37,502 bases of DNA, from the NCBI RefSeq assembly GCF_005491205.1, contig NZ_CP028042.1, forward strand, positions 1-37,502. Reading direction: 5' to 3'. Shown here piece by piece: positions 23,478 through 30,034 of this stretch. The notes beneath the pieces were generated by a model. That model was not told the DNA's origin. It saw nothing but the letters and a program-made list of their open reading frames with translations, and did not search any database. This DNA comes from Nissabacter sp. SGAir0207 (GTDB taxonomy: Bacteria > Pseudomonadota > Gammaproteobacteria > Enterobacterales > Enterobacteriaceae). How positions within the stretch are numbered: position 1 is the first letter of the stretch; the number at the start of each line of letters is the position of its first letter. A program made the translations under genes and the position numbers.

Positions 23478-23899
23478 AGATACTGATCCAGCGGCAACTG
23501 CAGCGCCTGCGCTACTTTCTTCAACGCCATTTCCACGTCTGGTGTAATGCCATCCTGATCGGCAATGTCCAGACACAGGCACAGCACGTCCACGGCATCG
23601 CTGGTGCCGGCAATGTCGCTCAGCTCGCGCAGCGCGGTGGCCGTGGCGTTACGCGGCGCGGATTCATAGCGAGAACGGATATTGCTGCTCAGCTGGGCAA
23701 TTTCACCGGCGAACGGAGCAAACGCGGGCAGCGCGCTGATGGTCTTCTCCAGCACGGCGACCTCTTTCGGATCGCAATGACCATCTGCGTAGGCAACGAG
23801 ATAAGCGCCCCACACGGTCGCCTCTACGGCGTCGCGGTTTTCCATCTTTTTCACTTCCGCGACAACTTTTCGCGTTTTCTTCTTGAACAGGCCAAACAT
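23474..23899 (-). CDS. TerB-like (tellurite resistance/DjlA N-domain) protein
   Basis: A 141-residue helical protein. VWGAYLVAYADGHCDPKEVA and LCLDIADQDGITPDVEMALK are the paired acidic loops of the TerB domain, which may bind metal. MFGLFKKKTRKVVAEVKKME gives a basic start. TerB proteins link to membrane stress and phage inhibition systems in ter operons. In a prophage this could be a fitness or superinfection gene. It is coupled to the small membrane protein downstream. Confidence 0.82.
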   Translation of the reverse strand: MFGLFKKKTRKVVAEVKKMENRDAVEATVWGAYLVAYADGHCDPKEVAVLEKTISALPAFAPFAGEIAQLSSNIRSRYESAPRNATATALRELSDIAGTSDAVDVLCLCLDIADQDGITPDVEMALKKVAQALQLPLDQYL

Positions 23900-23931
23900 G
23901 CGATTTCCTTCTGATACTGCAACGGGTGGGC

Positions 23932-23947
23932 TGAGACCGCGGTCTCA
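23932..23947. promoter_or_regulatory. SopB-type centromere palindrome, site 11
   Basis: TGAGACCGCGGTCTCA, ten bases from the tRNA-Asn 3' end. Site 12 stands at the other end of the tRNA. Confidence 0.75.
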
Positions 23948-23957
23948 ACCTAGAAAG

Positions 23958-24033
23958 TGGCGGACGGTGTGGGATTCGAACCCACTGCCTCACGGTTAAC
24001 AGCCGTTCGCACATCCTCATGTGCTTACCGTCC
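23958..24033 (-). tRNA. tRNA-Asn (GTT)
   Basis: A 76-base cloverleaf with encoded CCA. Acceptor GGACGGT pairs with ACCGTCC, the D stem is GCAC/GTGC, the anticodon loop CTGTTAA carries GTT, and the T arm is GTGGG-TTCGAAT-CCCAC. The anticodon stem has an A/G mismatch at 27-43. The body differs from the usual enterobacterial tRNA-Asn acceptor, so it is a phage-borne gene. It would be transcribed within the late operon and could support late translation. Its 3' half also resembles tRNA ends used as attachment sites, but the element seems to be a plasmid. Confidence 0.9.
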
Positions 24034-24042
24034 AGAGATAAT

Positions 24043-24058
24043 TGGGACCGTGGTCCCA
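24043..24058. promoter_or_regulatory. SopB-type centromere palindrome, site 12
   Basis: TGGGACCGTGGTCCCA, between the tRNA and the methyltransferase stop. Confidence 0.82.
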
Positions 24059-24064
24059 GGCCGG

Positions 24065-25108
24065 TCAGAGACTGGCGATGGCGGCCGCCGTACTGTCAAA
24101 AGTGGCTTGCTCCAGCTCCACACCCAGCGCGCGGCGGCCCAGCTTGAGTGCGGCCTTGACCGTTGCGCCCGATCCCATAAAGAAATCTGCCACCACGTCA
24201 CCGGGGCGGCTGCTCACGCTGATGATGTGCTCCATCATGTCAGCCGGTTTTTCACAGGGATGTTTGCCGGCATAGCGGCGCACAGGGGCAAAGGTCCAGA
24301 CGTCAGTAAACGGCACCAGCTTGGTCACGCTGAATGTGCGACGCTCATGCTCATATTCGACGCGGCTGGTGGCATACTGCGCTTTCAGCTGCTCATAGTC
24401 CTGTGACAGCGCGTCATAGTCGGCGGTAAGATTACCGGCCGCGCCCTGCGCCTGCGCCTTGCGGGCAAACAGGGCCTGCAGCGCCTGGTACTGCTCACGT
24501 TTAGGCAGCTGCCACTGCGATTCGCTGAACCAGTGCGAACACATCTGGGTGCCCGTCGCCTGATTGATTTCCGAGGCTTTCACGCCCAGGGCATCGCGGG
24601 CCTGAATGAAGTAGTCGATCAGGGGCCGGAACGTGGCCCGGCGGGCAGCCTCACAACGGGCGGCGTAGCCCGTGCTGGCCGGATCCTTACTGGTTCCGCC
24701 GTAGTGCTCGGCAAAGATGATGCGCTCCGTGGCCGGGAAGAACTTCCGGAACCGGTCTTTCTTGTGCTTGCCCCAGGAGCCGGATGGCTTGGCCCACACA
24801 ATGTGGTTCAACACGTTGAGCCGGGTGCGCACCAGGATCTCAGTGTCCGCGGCCAACGTATTGCCACAGAACAGATACAGGCTGCCAGTCGGCTTGAGGA
24901 CGCGCCAGAACTCGGCAATCATCTCATCCAGCCAGGCAAGAAAAGCGGTTTCGCTCTCCCACTGGTTATCCCAGGCGGCCTTTTTGATGCCGAAATAAGG
25001 CGGGTCAGTGGCGATCAGATCCACGCTGTTATCAGGCAGCGTTTTGATAAAGCACAACGCATCGGCATGCACCAGATGCACCGCGCCCATAGGGTCGAGG
25101 TGAGTCAT
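24065..25108 (-). CDS. DNA N6-adenine (or N4-cytosine) methyltransferase, beta type
   Basis: A 347-residue methyltransferase. DPPY (35-38, in DLIATDPPYFGIKKAAWDN) is the catalytic motif IV, and FFMGSGATVKAALKLGRRAL (about 309-328) is the S-adenosylmethionine motif I. The order IV then I defines the beta group. A helical insert at about 215-265 (SQDYEQLKAQYATSRVEYEH) may be the target recognition domain. No restriction partner is near. It may protect phage DNA or tune replication. It is the first gene after the proposed late promoter and leader terminator. Specificity is unknown. Confidence 0.88.
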   Translation of the reverse strand: MTHLDPMGAVHLVHADALCFIKTLPDNSVDLIATDPPYFGIKKAAWDNQWESETAFLAWLDEMIAEFWRVLKPTGSLYLFCGNTLAADTEILVRTRLNVLNHIVWAKPSGSWGKHKKDRFRKFFPATERIIFAEHYGGTSKDPASTGYAARCEAARRATFRPLIDYFIQARDALGVKASEINQATGTQMCSHWFSESQWQLPKREQYQALQALFARKAQAQGAAGNLTADYDALSQDYEQLKAQYATSRVEYEHERRTFSVTKLVPFTDVWTFAPVRRYAGKHPCEKPADMMEHIISVSSRPGDVVADFFMGSGATVKAALKLGRRALGVELEQATFDSTAAAIASL

Positions 25109-25203
25109 AACGTCAGGGGCTTTTTACGAAACAGCGGGATGGAGGCGGGGAAAGGGGGCCGACTCCGTGGCAATGAGGCGCCTGTCAGGGTGAATGACAG
25201 GCG

Positions 25204-25232
25204 AAAAAAAACCGCCTTTCGGCGGCTTTTTG
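25204..25232 (-). terminator. Candidate tR' terminator upstream of the methyltransferase
   Basis: On the minus strand AAAGCCGCC, GAAA tetraloop, GGCGGTTTTTTTT. It starts about 26 bases downstream of the predicted start of the late promoter. The A-run on the other side makes it bidirectional. Confidence 0.85.
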
Positions 25233-25264
25233 TTTTCAGGGTGTAGATAACCCAGCTTGGGAAA

Positions 25265-25294
25265 ATACTACCCTTTTTATACATTTTTTGTCAA
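25265..25294 (-). promoter_or_regulatory. Candidate late promoter pR'
   Basis: On the minus strand TTGACA (perfect -35), an 18-base spacer and TAGTAT. Transcription would begin near 25258 and meet the hairpin at 25204-25232, the lambda/82-type arrangement for Q control. Confidence 0.65.
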
Positions 25295-25479
25295 TGCCCT
25301 TTTTTAAAGGGTCTGCCGACTGCTTTGCGAACAACCCTAACCGAATAACTCAAGGCATCGGCATGAACTAGATAGCCGCGGGTATACTGGAATTGAGCAA
25401 GCTCTTGCATATACCTGAGCACATCTTCCACGCTGGAAGCGTGATCCAGAAAACTAACCGGCTTGTGATGCGCCGCCAT
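25291..25479 (-). CDS. Small hypothetical protein
   Basis: A 62-residue basic protein (MAAHHKPVSFLDHASSVEDV start). The ATG follows the previous gene's TGA with no gap, so the two are translationally coupled. A helix (VEDVLRYMQELAQFQYTRGY) is followed by a basic tail (RVVRKAVGRPFKKGH). It is not recognised. The stop overlaps the -35 of the late promoter, so this gene pair is the last part of the early leftward unit. Confidence 0.65.
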   Translation of the reverse strand: MAAHHKPVSFLDHASSVEDVLRYMQELAQFQYTRGYLVHADALSYSVRVVRKAVGRPFKKGH

Positions 25480-25707
25480 TCAGTGATCAGCAGGCTGATA
25501 ACATCTGGCTGTTTCGACCAATTCCCGCTCGGCCACCTGCAGTGCGCCCTGGATGCGTCTCAAGCTGGAAGCAAATAGCATCCCCTCCGCGGTGCCGTCT
25601 AATGTGCATTGTAGGCCCATCGACCAGATGCCCATATTCACCGTTGAAACCTGTGTACGAATATGTTCAATCCAGTCTCGCACGTGAGAATCGGTGATCT
25701 TGTTCAT
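25480..25707 (-). CDS. Small hypothetical protein, coupled to the next
   Basis: A 75-residue protein starting MNKITDSHVRDWIEHIRTQV behind AGGAGA. Its latter half (GMLFASSLRRIQGALQVAER, ELVETARCYQPADH) is a long helix. An upstream in-frame ATG at 25767 lacks a ribosome site. It is not recognised. Small size, helical content and coupling suggest a regulatory pair between Q and the late promoter. Confidence 0.68.
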   Translation of the reverse strand: MNKITDSHVRDWIEHIRTQVSTVNMGIWSMGLQCTLDGTAEGMLFASSLRRIQGALQVAERELVETARCYQPADH

Positions 25708-25879
25708 AAGTAGTTCTCCTGTCATTTTTGCCATCATTTTCAACAAGTGGCGGCTCGTTGAGGTCATAATATAGCGTCGCGAGCCATGTAGCGTAAAGGC
25801 TAAACTTAGCTTTTTTGTTAACTATAGTTTTTTTGTTAATAGTGGCCAAGATATAGTGATGGTCAAGGTAAGGAACCAT

Positions 25880-26461
25880 ATGCAGATAATGATAAATCAG
25901 CATGTTACAGCAGAATTATTGTCGCTAACGGATGTGATTAGGGGTCAAGCTAGTCATGTAATTGAATGGCTGGTGCAATCTGAAGAAGCAACTGGATACC
26001 GGCCACGGCATCTTGAAGCCGGTTTGTTTGGGCATGAACTGGGCAAGGGAACGGGCATCATTTACTGTTACCCCGACGCCCACACGCTGCAGCTGCTGTA
26101 CGCCGGTCCAAATGCAGTAAATAAAGATCAGAATGTGATGACACAGGTACGCCAGCGCTCAACAGGAGAAGAGATGAAGCCGGTAACCATGCAAGAGCTT
26201 AACGAATGTCTACTGAATACTAATGCAGCACGGGAAGCGTATGATCAGGCGGGCCGAGAACTAGCGATGCTGACAACACTGACAGCCATACGGGAAAGAG
26301 CCGGTCTTAGCAAAGCAGAGCTGGCACGGCGCCTGGGAATTGCACTTAGTTCACTATTGAGGATGGAAAAAAACCCGCTTGGCATCAGTATGAAAACGTT
26401 GCACCGATATGCAACAGCGTGCGGGGTAGAGGTGAAAATAGAGGTGGTGGGCAAAGTTTAA
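25880..26461 (+). CDS. Fusion of an unknown domain with a HigA-like helix-turn-helix
   Basis: A 193-residue protein. The ATG at 25880 has AAGGAA five bases upstream. Residues 1-95 are an unrecognised mixed domain (VIRGQASHVIEWLVQSEEAT, GKGTGIIYCYPDAHTLQLLY). Residues 99-193 resemble a HigA antitoxin: MKPVTMQELNECL, then LTAIRERAGLSKAELARRLG and RMEKNPLGISMKTLHRYATA. The gene runs opposite to the late operon and so is likely expressed in the lysogen. Gene order and fusion suggest a toxin-antitoxin origin, but the N-domain does not look like HigB. Confidence 0.7.
   Translation: MQIMINQHVTAELLSLTDVIRGQASHVIEWLVQSEEATGYRPRHLEAGLFGHELGKGTGIIYCYPDAHTLQLLYAGPNAVNKDQNVMTQVRQRSTGEEMKPVTMQELNECLLNTNAAREAYDQAGRELAMLTTLTAIRERAGLSKAELARRLGIALSSLLRMEKNPLGISMKTLHRYATACGVEVKIEVVGKV
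26174..26461 (+). CDS. Possible internal-start product: free HigA-like protein
   Basis: An in-frame ATG at codon 99 of the larger gene has AGGAGAAG three bases upstream, a better ribosome site than the upstream one. It would give a 95-residue free HigA-like protein starting MKPVTMQELNECLLN. A separate short antitoxin made from within a fused gene would allow excess of the DNA-binding part. Confidence 0.45.
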   Translation: MKPVTMQELNECLLNTNAAREAYDQAGRELAMLTTLTAIRERAGLSKAELARRLGIALSSLLRMEKNPLGISMKTLHRYATACGVEVKIEVVGKV

Positions 26462-26466
26462 ACGAT

Positions 26467-26482
26467 TGGGACCGCGGTCCCA
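26467..26482. promoter_or_regulatory. SopB-type centromere palindrome, site 13
   Basis: TGGGACCGCGGTCCCA, in the 27-base gap between two convergent genes. Confidence 0.83.
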
Positions 26483-26488
26483 ATGCCA

Positions 26489-26704
26489 TCAACAGCCCCG
26501 ATCTGCATGATTGAGGCATTTGGTGATAAGGTCTTGGAGGTCTCTCGCCATGAAGTCACCCATAAAGGCTTGTACGTCATCATTTATCATGATGCCTTCC
26601 AGGGCCTTAAACTCATCTTGTTTGTGGCTCACTTTCGTGAGCAAGCCGCCCAACTCAAGGGCCAGCTGGCGGGCGAAGGGTTTGGATGCGGTCTCGTTAT
26701 TCAT
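26489..26704 (-). CDS. Small hypothetical protein
   Basis: A 71-residue helical protein starting MNNETASKPFARQLALELGG. An in-frame ATG at 26725 adds seven residues. Neither start has a clear ribosome site. The pattern DVQAFMGDFMARDLQDLITK reads like a real protein. It is not recognised and converges on the HigA-like gene across site 13. Confidence 0.55.
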   Translation of the reverse strand: MNNETASKPFARQLALELGGLLTKVSHKQDEFKALEGIMINDDVQAFMGDFMARDLQDLITKCLNHADRGC

Positions 26705-27021
26705 CGTTAAAATCCGTTGTTCCATGATGCGTCTTGCTATATTGCCCAGCTGGGCAAGGCCGCTTCCCTTTCGGTCTTGGCCTTTTAAAGAATTAAATAA
26801 ATGAAGATTTCAGACTAGTCTTACGTGCCAATACATTATCTGAACTTCACAATCGCGTCTACACAATGCATGAATTAATTTTTACAAACGTCAGTGTTTC
26901 GTAGGATCACGGTCAAATTGGCGAAAATGTGACTCACTAACATTACATAACATCCAATATGTAATCTTGAGGATATCAGGCGACAGTTCCATATGAGGTG
27001 GCTCTAGGGACTCATGCACTC

Positions 27022-27061
27022 ATGCACAAAGTCACAGAAGTGTTTATGTGACTTTGTGCAT
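27022..27061. repeat. Perfect 15-bp inverted repeat
   Basis: ATGCACAAAGTCACA at 27022-27036 and its exact complement at 27047-27061, with a 10-base loop. No T-run follows on either strand. It could be a cruciform, a protein site or the stem of a small RNA. Confidence 0.85.
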
Positions 27062-27344
27062 GTAGGTATTTGCTCACTTCTGCAAAATTGTTTGCGATAT
27101 TTCCTATTAGAAATAGCAACGTCAAGAAGTGCATATGCAATAGTACAGGCATAAAGAAAAGTCAGCGGATAAATTAGAGCGACATATAACATCTGCCCAT
27201 GACTCTCAACCGATTTTATGTGACGGATGTTAACGCAATGTACGGACTAGGGAAGCTAGAATGAGGATGCCGTACCGGGCGGCCCCTCGCCTTGTATGAT
27301 TGGCTTCTAGGTAGACACTCAGTCACAGGGAACAAACCAGCTTA

Positions 27345-27448
27345 CTCAAGCCCTCAAGCCCTCAAGCCCTCAAGCCCTCAAGCCCTCAAGCCCTCAAGCC
27401 CTCAAGCCCTCAAACCCTCAAACCCTTAAGCCCTCAAACCCTTAAGCC
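27345..27448. repeat. 8-bp tandem repeat, 13 copies
   Basis: Eight perfect CTCAAGCC units are followed by five altered ones alternating CTCAAACC and CTTAAGCC. Perfect units at one end and decayed units at the other suggest growth by slippage from the left. Confidence 0.95.
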
Positions 27449-27506
27449 CTCATGTTCTAATCAGGTTATGAGGGCAATGAATTATTTGATGCTATTGCAT
27501 GATCAT

Positions 27507-27544
27507 AACGACTGTTATTTGCAAGCCGATAATAGTCGTTTTTT
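27507..27544 (+). terminator. Hairpin with T-run, plus strand
   Basis: AACGACTGTTAT, a ten-base loop, ATAATAGTCGTT, continuing in T. No plus-strand gene precedes it, so it may end a small RNA or stop stray transcription towards Q. Confidence 0.55.
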
Positions 27545-27568
27545 ATAAGTGCAGCGCAAAGCCAGTTC

Positions 27569-27619
<51 letters not shown>

Positions 27620-27708
27620 CTCAGTTTTGAGACTTAAAGCCCATAAAAATTTAAAATCTTCATCTGAACCAGTAAAGCTCTCACTGCCTATTTTGATAAA
27701 GAGATGAC

Positions 27709-27936
27709 CTAGGACTTTTGGTTTTTAATACGAGAATTATTAATGCTGCGCATGAGTGGTGTAGTGTAATTTCCACATGATGTGATTTTTTCTAGTTTTT
27801 GATAGTCGGCGCTTCTCCTGACTGGGATGAAGTCCGCACCTTGTAATTTTAGAAGATACTCAGCTGTGTAATCACAATCATATAAATGGTGAGCATGGCG
27901 CCCAGCCTGGACACTAATTTCTTCAATCATTAACAT
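27709..27936 (-). CDS. Small hypothetical protein after Q
   Basis: A 75-residue protein (MLMIEEISVQAGRHAHHLYD start). It has an acidic, His/Tyr-rich beginning and a basic end (NNSRIKNQKS). The ribosome site is weak. It lies downstream of the Q transcription unit in the same direction and would be expressed with it. No family recognised. Confidence 0.45.
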   Translation of the reverse strand: MLMIEEISVQAGRHAHHLYDCDYTAEYLLKLQGADFIPVRRSADYQKLEKITSCGNYTTPLMRSINNSRIKNQKS

Positions 27937-27976
27937 GGTCTTTTATGTTGTCTCGTTATTCAATGGTATAGTTTTA

Positions 27977-28189
27977 TCAATCCTTGGGATTTTGCTGGCG
28001 GAATAACTTATCCCGCCATAGTTGCTCGATATGGAAATCACCTGGGTGATTCATGCCGCACCATTCGGCTACAGCACTTTGTTTGTTGCTCGATGGGTAA
28101 GTGTGTATCTTGCAGGCAGGGCAATACAGAACAAACTCCCGGCGCGCGGCGCTGTACCCCCATGTGGGAAGGGTGGCGTGATGGTGCAT
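27977..28189 (-). CDS. Small Cys-pair protein overlapping the Q end
   Basis: A 70-residue frame starting MHHHATLPTWGYSAARREFV. LYCPACKIHTYPSSNKQSAV and AEWCGMNHPG resemble the half zinc-ribbon of small phage proteins of the Lar type. It overlaps the last 152 bases of the Q frame, a lot for unrelated genes. A TAATG at its start suggests that Q once stopped there: in another frame the TAA would end Q exactly at this ATG. A one-base indel in the Q 3' end would explain the overlap. Confidence 0.55.
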   Translation of the reverse strand: MHHHATLPTWGYSAARREFVLYCPACKIHTYPSSNKQSAVAEWCGMNHPGDFHIEQLWRDKLFRQQNPKD

Positions 28190-28874
28190 TACCTGCCTGC
28201 ACAAGCATGCGGGCAAGGCGCCGCTGTTTGTGCTCCTGCTGCTGCTGGCGAGCTGCATAGCCAATAACCTCATTATCCAGTTCAAGACATACCGCAATCA
28301 GGAGCGCCCAGCGCGGCGCATAGTTCAAGTGCCAGTTTTGTGGAGTGATCCCCATCATGCGGCTTAATTCGGCGGCACTGTATTCTTTCGGGCTACCATT
28401 GATCTGGCTTTCTGCAACTTGCACAGCCAGCCAGGCTAATGACTGAATGCGTGCCAGCGTTTTCGCGGCCATCTTTTTCTGCCCCGTTAAAGCATCACGC
28501 ACTAGGAAGCGATCCCAGACTTCTTTCAAAATCACTACCTGTTTATCAAACTTCAAATCGCCGCCGTAGCAGTATGAAGCCCAAGCGCCATGCAGTTCGG
28601 AGAGTTTGCCCACCGACAGTCGCCATATGCTGCTTTTGAAATCCGTTTCAGAAATCAGCACCTTGTTCTGTTGAAATTTTTTACCGAGTCGATAACGCAC
28701 AGGCTCGGCATCAATCTGTACTGGACTGCTTGCCGTCCCCACGTTGCGAGTCAGCTTGTCAATGAAGCGATCCCCGCCGGCCATGTCAGCCATAATGGCC
28801 ACCTGGTTTTTTTGCGCCATGCGCGCATCACCAAGGGCTACACGTAGCTGATCCCGAACATATTCTATTAGCAT
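28038..28874 (-). CDS. Q-type late antitermination protein
   Basis: A 278-residue protein of the phage 82-type antitermination Q family. The ATG at 28874 has AAAGGAG ten bases upstream. IWRLSVGKLSELHGAWASYC and WDRFLVRDALTGQKKMAAKT, then ARIQSLAWLAVQ and SRMMGITPQNWHLNYAPRW (DNA-binding helix-turn-helix-like) are the family core. Q loads on polymerase paused at the late promoter and makes it ignore terminators. The last 50 residues look out of frame (see the overlapping Cys-pair gene), so the natural C-terminus is probably near residue 228. It is the first gene of the leftward early operon. No Cro gene was found. Confidence 0.8.
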   Translation of the reverse strand: MLIEYVRDQLRVALGDARMAQKNQVAIMADMAGGDRFIDKLTRNVGTASSPVQIDAEPVRYRLGKKFQQNKVLISETDFKSSIWRLSVGKLSELHGAWASYCYGGDLKFDKQVVILKEVWDRFLVRDALTGQKKMAAKTLARIQSLAWLAVQVAESQINGSPKEYSAAELSRMMGITPQNWHLNYAPRWALLIAVCLELDNEVIGYAARQQQQEHKQRRLARMLVQAGNAPSRHPSHMGVQRRAPGVCSVLPCLQDTHLPIEQQTKCCSRMVRHESPR

Positions 28875-28972
28875 TCGTGTGCATCTCCTTTCGTGATGTT
28901 GTTGGCCAACGACGGCCAGGGTCCCTGAAATGTTGAAGCAAGTAACAGCAGGTCGTTGTTTTCGTAGGCAGT

Positions 28973-29002
28973 ATGGTAAATACACTTACCATCTTTGTAA
29001 AG
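28973..29002. promoter_or_regulatory. Repressor operators and leftward Q promoter
   Basis: Two overlapping palindromes: ATGGTAAATACACTTACCAT (28973-28992) and CTTACCATCTTTGTAAAG (28985-29002). On the minus strand TTTACA, 17 bases, TACCAT forms a promoter for Q inside the operators, so the repressor would block it. The repressor's own promoter presumably faces the other way. Confidence 0.7.
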
Positions 29003-29085
29003 CACGCTTTCCTTGGGATCAAAATTTCCGCATTTTGTGCTGATTGCGTATAGCTGATGTCGACTTTCAGAGTTATCATTTCGAT

Positions 29086-29772
29086 ATGAAACGAGGAACT
29101 TGGCTGCAAGCTCGCCGCGAAGAGCTAAAAAACACTAATCCAGATAACTCTGGAGCCTTCACGCTCCGGGGCGTGGCTCAACGTCTGGGCGTTACTCACG
29201 CTGCCTTGAGCCACTTAGAAAAAACAGACGCCATGCCATCCTTGGAAATGGGCGTTAACCTTGCTGATTACTATGGAAAGACACCACGTTGGGTTTTGAC
29301 AGGGAAGGACACCTTTGTGGAGACAGGTATCCCAATTGTTGGCACCACTAAAACGGGGCCAGGGCTGGAATTCATCAGGAACGGCCTAAAAAAGCGCAAA
29401 ATCTACGAATTTATTGATATGCCAGCGGCTGAGGATCGCAAATTATATGCATTGTGCATTGAAGATGATTGCGCGTCAGCGGCATATAGGCAGGGAGATT
29501 ACCTTATTCTGGATGCGGCTAGTCAGGTAAAGCAAGGCGAGGATCATTTAGTAGTTTTCCGCAAAGATGATGATCAGGATCGCTTTGCGGTTTCTCGCGA
29601 CGATGATACATTTGTATCTATATTGACCATGATTACGGAAAAAGACGGAAAAATTACTTTTGCATCAGTAACTAAGCTTCACGGGCGCAGTATTGTAAAA
29701 ACAAGTGAAATCCTGCATATGCATCCCGTTTTTTGTGTTGCAAAAGCTTCAGCAGTCAAAAGCAGTGGATAA
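29086..29772 (+). CDS. CI/LexA-type prophage repressor (N15 cB-like)
   Basis: A 228-residue repressor. The N-domain has a helix-turn-helix (FTLRGVAQRLGVTHAALSHL, about 26-45). The C-domain is a S24 peptidase: CIEDDCASAAYRQGDYLILD holds the Ser region (about 128-147) and HLVVFRKDD with DRFAVSRDD the Lys region (about 163-180). The Ser site reads DDCASAAY instead of the usual D-S-M-x-P, so self-cleavage may be weak or altered. No Shine-Dalgarno is visible. A leaderless message, as for lambda cI, is possible. The gene diverges from Q and is followed by an operator and repA, as in N15. Confidence 0.85.
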   Translation: MKRGTWLQARREELKNTNPDNSGAFTLRGVAQRLGVTHAALSHLEKTDAMPSLEMGVNLADYYGKTPRWVLTGKDTFVETGIPIVGTTKTGPGLEFIRNGLKKRKIYEFIDMPAAEDRKLYALCIEDDCASAAYRQGDYLILDAASQVKQGEDHLVVFRKDDDQDRFAVSRDDDTFVSILTMITEKDGKITFASVTKLHGRSIVKTSEILHMHPVFCVAKASAVKSSG

Positions 29773-29776
29773 CACA

Positions 29777-29794
29777 CTTACCAAATTTGTAAAG
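29777..29794. promoter_or_regulatory. Third repressor operator, in front of repA
   Basis: CTTACCAAATTTGTAAAG matches the operator at 28985-29002 in 15 of 18 bases and begins four bases after the repressor stop. It overlaps a possible rightward promoter, TTGTAA (29787), 16 bases, TTATCA (29809), pointing to repA. Confidence 0.7.
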
Positions 29795-29901
29795 TAACTC
29801 TAGCGTCGTTATCATGTGCAGATGGTGACGGCGTTATGCCTGACCAAATTTTAAAAAAATGGCGAATCTTTGAGCTGATTCCCGCGTTCCGGGCGAAAAA
29901 A

Positions 29902-29927
29902 AACCCGGGTTGCAGACCGGGTTTTTT
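29902..29927 (+). terminator. Terminator in the repA leader
   Basis: AACCCGG, an eight-base loop, CCGGGTT, then T. It ends repressor transcripts and also stands between the operator-linked promoter and repA. Confidence 0.85.
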
Positions 29928-29947
29928 CTCAAGATTTTTTGTGGGCT

Positions 29948-29990
29948 TTCGCTACAAAAAGACACTACTAACAAGAGTCATTGTAGCGAA
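29948..29990. repeat. 10-bp inverted repeat before repA
   Basis: TTCGCTACAA (29948-29957) and TTGTAGCGAA (29981-29990), exact complements, in the 75 bases between the terminator and repA. A possible RNA stem or protein site controlling RepA synthesis. Confidence 0.75.
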
Positions 29991-30034
29991 GTCCTGCCCC
30001 TATGCGCAAGTTTTATGCGCGATGGATTAGGTCT

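Noticed and set aside
25144..25160. GAGGCGGGGAAAG, similar to the P2 cohesive end
   Set aside because: The terminase here is lambda gpA-like, not P2-like, and the site is 8 kb from the terminase genes. Probably chance.
27004..27192. Minus-strand frame with hydrophobic start
   Set aside because: No good ribosome site, and the second half is encoded by the 15-bp inverted repeat.
27345..27448. Tandem 8-bp units as a CRISPR-like array
   Set aside because: No spacers, units are directly adjacent and far too short.
28875..29085. A Cro-like gene between Q and the repressor
   Set aside because: No open frame of suitable size with helix-turn-helix features or a ribosome site was found in this 211-base interval.
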